64,000 nt of DNA from Acidisoma silvae (GTDB taxonomy: Bacteria; Pseudomonadota; Alphaproteobacteria; Acetobacterales; Acetobacteraceae). The stretch is from contig NZ_JAESVB010000003.1 in NCBI RefSeq assembly GCF_020618775.1, forward strand, positions 124,001-188,000, in the 5' to 3' direction. The translations under genes and the position numbers were made by a program. Numbering within the stretch: position 1 is the first letter of the stretch; each line of letters opens with the position of its first letter. Under the pieces are notes generated by a model. The model was not told the DNA's origin. It was given only the letters and a program-made list of their open reading frames with translations, and made no database searches. This document shows, piece by piece, positions 39,925-48,333 of this stretch.

Positions 39925-40512
39925 GTGCCATTGCTGATCGTGGACCAGGGCGAGAACAACCGGATCGAAATCAATCCTGATGTTATCGCCACAAGTTCCG
40001 GAGTGGTTAATACGGTCGGCAATAATAATACACTTATCATAGAAGCCGGCTGCACACTGGCGGATTGTAATATCAAGCTTGTCGAGAACTGCTCCTTCCA
40101 GGCTTGCGAAAATTCCGGATTGGCGAAGCTGGATGTCTATGCCGCCGACAATGGCCATGTGCGTATCGGCGCGGAATGCTGGTTCGCCTTTCACACCAGA
40201 CTATATCTCCATGAACCCGCGTCGATCATCATCGGCGATCGCTGCCTGATCGCCAGCAAGACCTTGATCACCGTCAGCGACATGCATGAAATTCTGGATA
40301 TGGACAGCGGCGACCGCATCAATCCAGCCCAGACCGTCATGATTGAAGACGGCGTCTGGCTGGGCGAGGAAGTGGCCGTGATGAAAGGGGCGGTCATCGG
40401 TGCCGGGTCGGCCGTCGGCTTCCGGTCGGTCGTGACCACTACCATTCCGCCGAACAGTCTCGCGGTCGGCATCCCAGCAAGGGTCATTCGGGACCGCATT
40501 ACCTGGCGCTGA
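39925..40512 (+). CDS. Hexapeptide-repeat acyltransferase
   Basis: A 195-residue left-handed beta-helix acyltransferase. Hexapeptide-like turns begin at NTLIIEAGCTLADCNIKL, and the C-terminal part is typical of O-acetyltransferases (VWLGEEVAVMKGAVIGAGSAVG, then NSLAVGIPARVIRDR). The catalytic His is probably in VSDMHEI. Such enzymes modify capsule, LPS or sugar-nucleotide intermediates; no glycan cluster is nearby. GTG is the start, with a GGGAG site. The AT-rich upstream region and less GC-biased early codons suggest acquisition. Confidence 0.8.
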   Translation: MPLLIVDQGENNRIEINPDVIATSSGVVNTVGNNNTLIIEAGCTLADCNIKLVENCSFQACENSGLAKLDVYAADNGHVRIGAECWFAFHTRLYLHEPASIIIGDRCLIASKTLITVSDMHEILDMDSGDRINPAQTVMIEDGVWLGEEVAVMKGAVIGAGSAVGFRSVVTTTIPPNSLAVGIPARVIRDRITWR

Positions 40513-40621
40513 CCGGCTGAGCGACGGATATCGGCGATCCCACCCCCGCGACGAATGCCCATGAATGGGATAGTCTGGCGCTCGCCCGCAGGGGCTGCGA
40601 CGTCAATCGAGGGAAGCGGTC

Positions 40622-40909
40622 ATGGATATCGAACTGGTCATGCCGGTGCTGGGCGAGGAGATGGAAGAAGGCCAGATGCGCACCTGGGTGAAATCCGAGG
40701 GTGACGCCGTGGAACAGGGCGAGGTCATCGCCATCATCAGCACGCCGAAACTCGATATGGACCTGGAATGCCCGGCCACCGGCTTTCTGAAGACCATCCT
40801 GGTGGATGAGGATGAGACGGCCGCCATTGGCGCTGTCCTCGCCATCATCGAGACCGAGGACGAGGACGACGCCGAGCGCGAAGCGCCCGAGCAGGATGAC
40901 GAGGCTTAG
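40622..40909 (+). CDS. Free-standing lipoyl/biotinyl-domain protein
   Basis: A 95-residue single lipoyl-type domain followed by an acidic tail (about 20 residues rich in Asp and Glu). The fold marks are VMPVLGEEMEEGQMRTWVK, GDAVEQGEVIAII and the hairpin STPKLDMDLE, where the lysine is the expected attachment site in place of the usual DKA. Normally this domain is part of a 2-oxoacid dehydrogenase E2 or a carboxylase carrier; here no enzyme is attached or adjacent. Whether it carries lipoate, biotin or nothing is open. Confidence 0.78.
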   Translation: MDIELVMPVLGEEMEEGQMRTWVKSEGDAVEQGEVIAIISTPKLDMDLECPATGFLKTILVDEDETAAIGAVLAIIETEDEDDAEREAPEQDDEA

Positions 40910-40935
40910 GCCGCCTCACGTTTTCACTAAAACGA

Positions 40936-41017
40936 CGTCATTCCCGCAAAGGCGGGAATCTTCTCCCTATGCCACCGCGGCAAGGCGTAGAAGATGCCCG
41001 CTTGCGCGGGCATGACG
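40936..41017. repeat. REP-like palindromic repeat, copy 3
   Basis: The outer ends CGTCAT and ATGACGG are inverted. Inside are two separate hairpins: TTCCCGC-aaa-GGCGGGAA and GCCCGCTTGCGCGGGC. It separates the lipoyl-domain gene from the convergent edd gene and could serve as a two-way transcription end. Confidence 0.7.
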
Positions 41018-41052
41018 GTTGGGGAACGGCTTCAATTCAAACCTGAAACGCT

Positions 41053-42873
41053 TTACGCTGCGAAACTCCAGGCGCCTTCCTCGGCCGTCAGGCAGCGTAG
41101 GCGCAGCCCGTCGAACAAGCCGCGCCCCAGCGTATCGGCCAGCGCGTCTGCCACGCCGGTCCTGACCGCGCGGCTGTCCCATTCGGCCTGATCGACCTCC
41201 GCCACCACCGTCCCGGCCTCGGCATCCAGCGTGATCATGTCGCCGTCGCGTACGCGGCCAATGGGGCCGCCCATGCTGACTTCGGGCGAGAGGTGAATGA
41301 CCATCGGTACCTTGCCGGATGCGCCGGACATGCGGCCGTCCGTCACCAGCCCGACGCGAAAACCCTGGTCCTGCAGCGCGCCCAGAACCGGCATCAGCTG
41401 ATGCAGTTCCGGCATCCCATTCGCGCGCGGCCCCTGGCTGATCAGAACCGCGACGAAATCGCGCTGCAATTCGCCGCGCTTATGGGCGGCGGCCAGCGCC
41501 TCCTGCGTGTCGAAGACGATGGCCGGTGCGCGCACATGGCGATGCGCCGGCGCCACGGCCGAAATCTTGATGACCCCGCGTCCCATATTGCCGCGCATCA
41601 GCCGCAACCCGCCGTCGGTCGAAAACGGCTTTTCCACCGTCGCCAGAACGGCGGGATCGCCGCTGACCGCCGGCCCGTCCTGCCAGACCAGATGCCCATC
41701 CTGCAAAGCGGGCTCCTGCGTATAGGCAGTCAGACCCCGCCCCATGACGGTTGTGACATCATCATGCAGCAGGCCGGCCGCCAGCAATTCGCGGATCAGC
41801 AGGGACATGCCGCCCGCCGCATGGAAATGGTTCACATCCGCCTTTCCATTGGGATAAACACGCGCCAGCAAAGGGGTGACGGCCGAGATATCGTCGAAAT
41901 CGTCCCAGGTGATCACAATGCCCGCCGCCCGCGCCATGGCGACAAGATGAATGGTGTGGTTGGTGGAGCCGCCGGTCGCCATCAGCGCCACGATGCCGTT
42001 GATGACGGCCTTTTCGTCCACGATCGCGGCGATGGGGATGAAGTCATTGCCGCGCGCGGTGATTTCCAGAACGCGGCGGGCGCTGGCCGCCGTCAGCGCA
42101 TCGCGCAGCGGCGTGCCCGGATGCACGAAGGCCGCACCCGGCAGATGCAGGCCCATGACCTCCATCAGCATCTGGTTGGAATTGGCCGTGCCATAAAAGG
42201 TGCAGGTACCGGGGCCATGATAGGCCTTCATTTCCGAATCTAGCAGCGCATCGCGCCCGACTTCGCCCAGCGCATATTGCTGGCGGACGCGCGCCTTCTC
42301 GGCATTGGAAATCCCGGACGTCATCGGGCCGGCGGGCACAAAGATCGTCGGCAAATGGCCGTATTGCAGCGCGCCGATGACGAGACCCGGCACGATCTTA
42401 TCGCAGACGCCCAGCATCAGCGCCGCGTCATAGACATTATGGGACAGGCCGATGGCGGTGCTCATGGCGATGACGTCGCGGGAAAACAGCGACATTTCCA
42501 TGCCTGGATTGCCCTGCGTCACGCCGTCGCACATGGCGGGCACGCCGCCGGCGACCTGCGCCAGGCCGCCGGCCAGACGCGCGGCCCGGCGGATGATCTC
42601 AGGGTACTGCTCGTAGGGCTGATGGGCCGACAGCATGTCGTTATAGGACGTGATGATGCCGATATTGGGCGCGGCACCGCTCGCCAGACGATGCTTGTCG
42701 CCGGCCGCCATCGGCGCATAGGCATGGGCCAGATTGGCGCAGCCGAGGCTGGACCGTGCGGGATAGGCAGCGGCCGCCTTCATCGTGCGACCCATATAGG
42801 CGGCGCGGCTGGCGGCACTGCGCGCCCGCACACGCTCCGTCACGGCGGCAATTCGGTCATGAATGGCAGTCAT
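41053..42873 (-). CDS. edd: 6-phosphogluconate dehydratase
   Basis: First dedicated enzyme of the Entner-Doudoroff pathway, dehydrating 6-phosphogluconate to KDPG. It belongs to the IlvD/Edd family with a [4Fe-4S] cluster; cluster cysteines are in [12 protein letters not shown] and [10 protein letters not shown], and an N-terminal [13 protein letters not shown] segment is typical of Edd. 606 residues is normal. It is not next to eda, which lies 16 kb away at 58.9 kb. Upstream on its strand is tRNA-Pro. Confidence 0.95.
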   Translation of the reverse strand: MTAIHDRIAAVTERVRARSAASRAAYMGRTMKAAAAYPARSSLGCANLAHAYAPMAAGDKHRLASGAAPNIGIITSYNDMLSAHQPYEQYPEIIRRAARLAGGLAQVAGGVPAMCDGVTQGNPGMEMSLFSRDVIAMSTAIGLSHNVYDAALMLGVCDKIVPGLVIGALQYGHLPTIFVPAGPMTSGISNAEKARVRQQYALGEVGRDALLDSEMKAYHGPGTCTFYGTANSNQMLMEVMGLHLPGAAFVHPGTPLRDALTAASARRVLEITARGNDFIPIAAIVDEKAVINGIVALMATGGSTNHTIHLVAMARAAGIVITWDDFDDISAVTPLLARVYPNGKADVNHFHAAGGMSLLIRELLAAGLLHDDVTTVMGRGLTAYTQEPALQDGHLVWQDGPAVSGDPAVLATVEKPFSTDGGLRLMRGNMGRGVIKISAVAPAHRHVRAPAIVFDTQEALAAAHKRGELQRDFVAVLISQGPRANGMPELHQLMPVLGALQDQGFRVGLVTDGRMSGASGKVPMVIHLSPEVSMGGPIGRVRDGDMITLDAEAGTVVAEVDQAEWDSRAVRTGVADALADTLGRGLFDGLRLRCLTAEEGAWSFAA

Positions 42874-43039
42874 GGCACCCTCCGCGTCTCAGGAGGAACG
42901 GTCATACCATTTTTCGACCGGAACGTCATCTGTCGCGTTACGAGAAAAATGTGCAGACTAATGGCGACGCACGAAACCAGGCCAAACACGCGCAGCGCTT
43001 ACACGTGGCCAGAGACGTCGATTGGCTTTGGGGAAAAAA

Positions 43040-43116
43040 TGGTCGGGACGAGAGGATTCGAACCTCCGGCCTCCTGCTCCCGAAGCAGGCGCACTACCAG
43101 GCTGTGCTACGTCCCG
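43040..43116 (-). tRNA. tRNA-Pro (anticodon CGG)
   Basis: A 77-base tRNA on the minus strand. The acceptor arms CGGGACG (43116-43110) and CGTCCCG (43050-43044) pair fully. The anticodon stem CCTGC/GCAGG holds the loop TTCGGGA, giving anticodon CGG for CCG codons. The T loop is TTCGAAT. CCA is encoded (complement TGG at 43040-43042). A run of T on the minus strand follows (43039-43034) and may end transcription. Confidence 0.97.
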
Positions 43117-43225
43117 TTACCTGGATCGGTCGCTTCCGACCGAGGGCCGGCATATAGCGGGCTCTGTGCGGTAGGGCAAGCCATTGGCGCGCGGAAATGC
43201 GATGCAGGAACGAGGGGTAAGATGC

Positions 43226-43606
43226 ATGGATAGAGTATGGCTCGGCGCCGGCGGCCTTTCGGGCCTGACCGGCGTGATGATGGCGGCCTTGGCCGCCCAC
43301 GCTTTGCCGGGCCGGATATCCGCCGCCGATCTCGCCTTCGTCCATACGGCGGTCGAGATGCAGATGTGGCACGCTTTGGCTCTGATCGGCTGCGGCATTC
43401 TTGCCCGCCACAGCCCGGCTATCCGCGCCGTAACGGTCGCGGGCTGGGGTTTTCTGCTCGGCACGCTGCTGTTCTGCGGCGCGGTCTATAGCCTGGCGCT
43501 GGCCGGGACCGAGATACCGGCCATGGCACCCACGGGCGGCTTCCTGACCATGCTTGGCTGGATCAGTCTTGCCTCTCTGGCCTTTCGCCGCCGCGTTAGC
43601 CGGTGA
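43226..43606 (+). CDS. DUF423 membrane protein
   Basis: A 126-residue inner-membrane protein of the DUF423 (YgdD) family. The start is MDRVWLGAGGLSGLTGVMMAALAAHAL, and three to four membrane helices follow. Conserved marks are the AAHAL segment, FVHTAVEMQMWHALAL and the APTGGFLTMLGW end. The ATG at 43226 follows a GAGGGG site. Function unknown. Its 3' end overlaps the convergent AI-2E-type gene by 11 bases. Confidence 0.85.
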   Translation: MDRVWLGAGGLSGLTGVMMAALAAHALPGRISAADLAFVHTAVEMQMWHALALIGCGILARHSPAIRAVTVAGWGFLLGTLLFCGAVYSLALAGTEIPAMAPTGGFLTMLGWISLASLAFRRRVSR

Positions 43607-45515
43607 CGCTGACCCGCGCCACCGCTTCGATCACCATGTCGCGCAGCGAGGTAACATAGACGTCCGCGCCCATCATCCGCGCCAGATCCTGGTGGCTGAG
43701 GATCTCCGCCTCCGGCGTCCAGAGCCCGACGACGATCGGCACATTGGGCAGGCGCTGCCGCAGCCGGCGCAACAGGTAGCGCAGATGCGGCGGCTGGCCG
43801 ACGAGTTCCAGGCAGGTCACGCAGATCAACGCGACGCGCGCCGTGTCCAAGGCATTGATCTGGGCGCGGGATACTGCGTCATGGGTCAATTCCCGGGTTT
43901 CGAACCCGTGCTTGCCGAGCAGCTGGGCCAGCATGGCACTGGGGATATCGTCCAGCGGGCCGCGCCCGCCGACGCAGAGTGCCAAGGGCGCCACCGTCAT
44001 CGCGCCTTCCGGGGGCGGCAGGTCCACGTCCGGCGCCGGCTGCTTGACGATGACGCGGTTGGGCCGCTCCACGCCCGCCACCGCCTCCTCCTGCATCAGC
44101 AGCCGATGCGGCGGATCGACATCGTCATATTCATCCAGTTCCGCGATTAGCGTTGCGATATCGGCGCGCAGCCGCGCCACCTGCACCGACTTCATCGCCC
44201 CGCGCAGAATATCGCCGGCCGCCAGTTCCAGACCCTTGCGCGCCACGCCGTCGTAATAGGCGCTGAGCGAGCGGCTTTGCAACAATTGCTCCGCCTGTTC
44301 CTGTACCTCGTCCGGGTCATGCGCCAGAAGGCGCTGATAGAAGGTTTCCACCGGCGTCAGCGCCGGCCTGTCCCCCAGCAGCACGTCGAAGAATTCCAGC
44401 CGCTTCACATGCCGCCCGACCACGACCAGGCAGAGCGTCAAAGGCGTCGACAGGATCAGGCCGATCGGCCCCCAGATCCAGCCCCAGAAGACCGCGACGA
44501 CCAATACCGCCACCGGCGACAGGCCCGTGGTGCTGCCATAGGTCATGGGTTCCAGAACCTGTCCGGTGATCCCTTCCGCCACGACGAAGAGGATCAGGGT
44601 CGCGAGTGCCAGGCCCCAATGCGGATCGACCGCGGCGGCCAGCGCGATCGGCAGCAGGGCGGAAATCAGCGAGCCGATATAGGGCACGAAGCGCATCAGC
44701 ATCGCCAGCACGCCCCATAGGATGGGATTGGGCAGGCCGAGGAAGGTTAGGCCGATGCAGATGACGACACCGAAACCGGCATTGATGCAGGTCTGGGCCA
44801 GGAAATAGCGCGACAGCCGGTTTCCGGCATCGTCGATGGCGAGCGTGGTGCGATGCAGGTCGGTGGAGCCGAACAGCCGGATCAGCCGGTCCCGCAGATC
44901 CTCCTTCTGCAACAGAAAGAAGATCGCAAAGACGATGACGATGCCGACCGTCTCGATGGGGGCCACGACCGGTTCCAGCACCGTGCGCAGCAAGGCAAAG
45001 GTCGAGGGCGTTGTAGAATCGGGTGCTACCTCAACCATCTGACTACCCGTACCGCCGGGCGAGGATGTGGCAAGGGAATCCCGCCGCAGCGGCGTATCGG
45101 CGGCATTGCCGAAATGGCGCATCACCGCCTGCAGATGCTGCGTGAAATAGCTTTGCACGGTATGAAACTTCTGCATGATCGTCGCCTGATAATGCGGAAG
45201 GCTGCCAGCCAGATCGGCGATCTGCATGCCGATAATGCCGCCGAGCAGCAGAATGACCGCCAACGCCAGCAGCACGGCCAGCAGCACCGCGACCACCTTC
45301 GGCAAATGGCACCGACGCAGCAGAGCCACCACCGGCCCCAGCACGAAACTGAGCATGATCGCCAGCGTGATCGGAATCAGGACCGTCTTGGCGAAATAGA
45401 GGGCCGTCACGACCACGACGAAGACGAGCAAAATGAGCAGTCCCTGTGGCCGTGGTGTCTCGGATGCCGGAATACCCGCACCGGGAAGCGCCGACGCCTC
45501 GTCCACGTCCGACAT
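43596..45515 (-). CDS. AI-2E family transporter with cytosolic C-terminal domain
   Basis: A 639-residue membrane protein. Residues 25 to about 390 are the AI-2E/PerM transporter domain with about eight helices, including LGLPNPILWGVLAMLMRFVPYIG and the late WGPIGLILSTPLTL. After residue 395 come about 240 cytosolic residues: a helical part (EQAEQLLQSRSLSAYYDG onward), then a Rossmann-like domain resembling a B12-binding fold (LAQLLGKHGFETREL, VALICVTCLELVG, VPIVVGLW). Long forms of this kind occur in other alphaproteobacteria; function of the tail is unclear. Confidence 0.85.
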   Translation of the reverse strand: MSDVDEASALPGAGIPASETPRPQGLLILLVFVVVVTALYFAKTVLIPITLAIMLSFVLGPVVALLRRCHLPKVVAVLLAVLLALAVILLLGGIIGMQIADLAGSLPHYQATIMQKFHTVQSYFTQHLQAVMRHFGNAADTPLRRDSLATSSPGGTGSQMVEVAPDSTTPSTFALLRTVLEPVVAPIETVGIVIVFAIFFLLQKEDLRDRLIRLFGSTDLHRTTLAIDDAGNRLSRYFLAQTCINAGFGVVICIGLTFLGLPNPILWGVLAMLMRFVPYIGSLISALLPIALAAAVDPHWGLALATLILFVVAEGITGQVLEPMTYGSTTGLSPVAVLVVAVFWGWIWGPIGLILSTPLTLCLVVVGRHVKRLEFFDVLLGDRPALTPVETFYQRLLAHDPDEVQEQAEQLLQSRSLSAYYDGVARKGLELAAGDILRGAMKSVQVARLRADIATLIAELDEYDDVDPPHRLLMQEEAVAGVERPNRVIVKQPAPDVDLPPPEGAMTVAPLALCVGGRGPLDDIPSAMLAQLLGKHGFETRELTHDAVSRAQINALDTARVALICVTCLELVGQPPHLRYLLRRLRQRLPNVPIVVGLWTPEAEILSHQDLARMMGADVYVTSLRDMVIEAVARVSVTG

Positions 45516-45699
45516 GCGAAACCTCCCTGCAGCACGCGGCCCGACCGACGGGACGGGGTGATGCGGCGCTTGGGCGGATATGGGGGACCGTTTCGCAAGA
45601 AAAAGGGCAGTTCCCGCCGAAAGTCTCGCCCTTCCGCTGCGTGACGGCGAAGGTTATCGTCAACCTTGCCTTCCTTGAAGCCTGCTCTATCCTCTTTCG

Positions 45700-46401
45700 A
45701 TGCACATGATCGGGCTGATCGGCGGCATGAGCTGGGAAAGCTCTGCCGAATATTATCGCATTCTAAATCAAGGCGTGCGTGACCGCCTCGGTCCAACAGC
45801 CTCAGCGCAGTGCCTGCTCTGGTCCTTCGATTTTTCCCACATCGAGCGCCTTCAGCATCAGGGCGACTGGACGGGTTTGACCAAACTCATGATCGAGGCC
45901 GCGCAGCGTCTGGAGGCCGGCGGCGCCGATGTGCTGCTCATCTGCACGAACACCATGCATCGGATGGCAGAAGCCATTCAGTCCGCCGTTGCCATCCCGC
46001 TTCTTCATATCGCTGACCCCACGGCCGAAAAAATAAAGGCCGCCGGTTTTCATAGAGTTGGGCTGCTCGGCACCGCCTTCACGATGGAGCAAGACTTCTA
46101 CAAAGGCAGGCTGCGTGATCAGCACGGGCTGGCGGTGCTTGTGCCGGAGGAAGAGGACCGTGCGCTGGTCCATCGGATCATTTATCAGGAGCTGGTCGCC
46201 GGAAAAGTGACATCCCAGTCCCGCGACGCCTATCGCGGCGTCATCGCCCGTCTGGCCGCGCAAGGGGCGGAGGCGATCATTCTGGGCTGCACTGAAATCA
46301 TGTTACTGGTGAAAGCGGAAGATAGTCCGGTGCCGCTGTTCGATACGACCGCGCTCCATGCCGAGGCTGCAATTACCTGGGCATTGAAAGATCAACCGTA
46401 A
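45700..46401 (+). CDS. Aspartate/glutamate racemase family protein
   Basis: A 233-residue PLP-independent racemase. The two catalytic cysteines are in LLICTNTMHRM and IILGCTEIMLL. The N-terminus IGLIGGMSWESSAEYYR is typical of the YgeA/aspartate racemase branch. ATG 45700 or 45706 could be used. E. coli YgeA acts on homoserine and other amino acids, so the substrate here may not be aspartate. It stands alone. Confidence 0.9.
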   Translation: MHMIGLIGGMSWESSAEYYRILNQGVRDRLGPTASAQCLLWSFDFSHIERLQHQGDWTGLTKLMIEAAQRLEAGGADVLLICTNTMHRMAEAIQSAVAIPLLHIADPTAEKIKAAGFHRVGLLGTAFTMEQDFYKGRLRDQHGLAVLVPEEEDRALVHRIIYQELVAGKVTSQSRDAYRGVIARLAAQGAEAIILGCTEIMLLVKAEDSPVPLFDTTALHAEAAITWALKDQP

Positions 46402-46468
46402 CGCGATCCGTTTAGAAGCAGTCTGCCCGGTCAGATGACGTCATTTGACCGGGCGTTGCTGTAAAGCC

Positions 46469-46726
46469 TTAATCCCCGCGGCTGCGCCGGCTGGGGTCCG
46501 CCGTCACATGCCGGTCCCAGGGCCGACGTTCCGATTCCATCAGCGCCTCACCTCTGGAAATGCCGATATCGGCGAAAAGATGCGCATCCATCCGCGCCAG
46601 CTCTCGCCGGCTGCGCGCCGTTTTCCACATCGATCGCAAAACCGGCCAGATGGCACGAATGACGCCGACGCGGCGGCGCGGTTGCGTTATCGGGGAAAAG
46701 ACAGTAGCGTTATCTATGTTTTCCAT
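46469..46726 (-). CDS. DUF1127 small protein
   Basis: An 85-residue protein with the DUF1127 motif RRELARMDAHLFADIGISRGEALMESERRPW at residues 45-75. Small DUF1127 proteins in alphaproteobacteria affect RNA turnover, phosphate and carbon uptake, or stress responses. ATG 46726 is chosen; ATG 46744 is an alternative. The start lies inside a palindrome shared with the divergent MocR gene, whose ATG is at 46716, so the two coding regions overlap head to head by 11 bases. Confidence 0.85.
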   Translation of the reverse strand: MENIDNATVFSPITQPRRRVGVIRAIWPVLRSMWKTARSRRELARMDAHLFADIGISRGEALMESERRPWDRHVTADPSRRSRGD

Positions 46727-46728
46727 AG
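46714..46728. promoter_or_regulatory. Palindrome containing both divergent start codons
   Basis: CTATG (46714-46718) and CATAG (46724-46728) are perfect arms around TTTTC. The left arm holds the plus-strand ATG of the MocR gene, and the right arm, read on the minus strand, holds the ATG of the DUF1127 gene. A regulator bound here would block both genes. Occupancy by the MocR protein is inference. Confidence 0.5.
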
Positions 46729-48143
46729 AAACGAATAACAGCACCGCACGTGTTACTCAACATCTGCGCCAGTTGGCAGACGCAGCCCAGCCCGGCGCGC
46801 GCCTGCCTTCAGTGCGCGACCTGATGCGCGATCTTGGCGTCAGCCCGGTTACCGTGCAGCGCGCCATCGACATATTGGTGCAAAGCGGGCTGATCGAGGC
46901 GCGGCCCGGCCAAGGCACCTTCGTGCGCGAAGGCCGGCGCGCGGCGGAAGCGGCGGCCGCGGCGGATTTCGGCTGGCAGAGCCTCGCCCTCGGCTCCCCC
47001 CGCACCCGGTCGGACGGGCTGCAATCCCTGCTGCGGATGCCGAAACCCGATGTCATGGCGCTCAGCCTTGGCTATCTGCCGGAAGAGACCTTGCCCCAGG
47101 CGCTGCTGTCGGCGGCGGGCGGTCGCGCGCTGCGCCGCCCCGGTGTCTGGGCACGCGTGCCCATCGAAGGGCTGGAAGCCCTGCGGGCCTGGTTCGCTGC
47201 ACAGACGGGCGACGCCTATGCGGCGTCCGAGGTCACCATCTGCCCCGGCACCCAGGCCGCCAATGCCTCCGCCTTCCGGGCGCTGGCCCAGCCCGGCGAT
47301 CCGGTTATCGTGGAAAGCCCGACCTATACCGGCGCCATCGCCGCCGCGACCAGCGCGGGGCTGCGGCTGGTGCCGGTGCCGATGGATGAAGACGGCATCA
47401 GGCCCGATCTGCTGGAACAGGCTTTTGCCCGCACGGGCGCGCGGCTGTTCTATTGCCAGCCGACCTTCTCCAACCCGACCGGAGCCGTGCTGTCACCCGC
47501 CCGGCGGAAGGCTGTGCTGGATATCGTCACGCGCGCCGGCGCGTTTCTGATCGAAGACGACTGGGCGCGGGATTTTGCCCTGGACGGTGACCCGCCGCCG
47601 CCGCTCGCCAGCGCCGACCGCAACGGTCATGTCGTCTATATCCGCTCGCTGACGAAATGCGCGGCACCAGGCCTGCGCATCGGCGCCATTTGCGCACGCG
47701 GCGCGGCGCTGGAGCGGCTGCGCATGGCGCGACTGACGGATGATTTCTCGGTACCCGGCCTGATGCAGGAAACCGCCCTGCAACTGGTGACAGCGGCAAG
47801 CTGGCCCAAACACCTGAAGGCGCTGCGGGCCGAGTTGCGGCGACGGCGCGACCTGCTCGTCACCGCCGTGCGGGCGGAACTGGGCGAGGCGGCGCTGGAT
47901 CATGTGCCGGCCGGCGGGCTGCATCTGTGGGTCGCCCTGCCGCCCGGCAAGTCCGACGCCGATATCGCCCGCCGCGCGGCGGCCGAGGACGTGCTGGTCG
48001 GCAGCGGGCGCTTCTGGTTTCCGGCGGAACCGACCGGCCCCTTTCTGCGGCTGAGCTTCGCGGGCGCCAAGCCGGAATGGATCGGCGAGGCCGTGCATCG
48101 CCTCGGCCGCATCATCGCGACGGAGACGACAGCCGCCGCCTAG
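46716..48143 (+). CDS. MocR/PdxR-family GntR regulator with aminotransferase domain
   Basis: A 475-residue regulator. Residues 5-75 form a GntR winged helix (ARLPSVRDLMRDLGVSPVTVQRAIDILV, then GLIEARPGQGTFV). The rest is a fold-type I aminotransferase-like domain; the PLP lysine is in VVYIRSLTKCAAPGLRIG and the PLP Asp in FLIEDDWARDF. Such proteins sense PLP or amino compounds. ATG 46716 gives a complete N-terminal domain; the frame is open to 46560 across the DUF1127 gene. Targets may be the DUF1127 gene and itself. Confidence 0.9.
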   Translation: MFSIETNNSTARVTQHLRQLADAAQPGARLPSVRDLMRDLGVSPVTVQRAIDILVQSGLIEARPGQGTFVREGRRAAEAAAAADFGWQSLALGSPRTRSDGLQSLLRMPKPDVMALSLGYLPEETLPQALLSAAGGRALRRPGVWARVPIEGLEALRAWFAAQTGDAYAASEVTICPGTQAANASAFRALAQPGDPVIVESPTYTGAIAAATSAGLRLVPVPMDEDGIRPDLLEQAFARTGARLFYCQPTFSNPTGAVLSPARRKAVLDIVTRAGAFLIEDDWARDFALDGDPPPPLASADRNGHVVYIRSLTKCAAPGLRIGAICARGAALERLRMARLTDDFSVPGLMQETALQLVTAASWPKHLKALRAELRRRRDLLVTAVRAELGEAALDHVPAGGLHLWVALPPGKSDADIARRAAAEDVLVGSGRFWFPAEPTGPFLRLSFAGAKPEWIGEAVHRLGRIIATETTAAA

Positions 48144-48333
48144 ACAAGGCCCACATCCCGCGCAACGAATCCGCATCCCGTTGCGGGATGAAAATTTGCC
48201 GACATCGCGCGCTGCCCCTGGTATTGCCTGGGCGAAATGGTCAACCTGCCAGCCTCTGAGCAGCGTCGGTCTGGAATGGGATTTGCGATGATGGTGGCAA
48301 GGCTGCGGAACGGATTGATGGGAGCTTTCGCCT

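Noticed and set aside
46560-46715. Upstream extension of the MocR gene to ATG 46560.
   Set aside because: The added 52 residues are the antisense of the DUF1127 motif and show no GntR features; ATG 46716 gives a complete winged helix.
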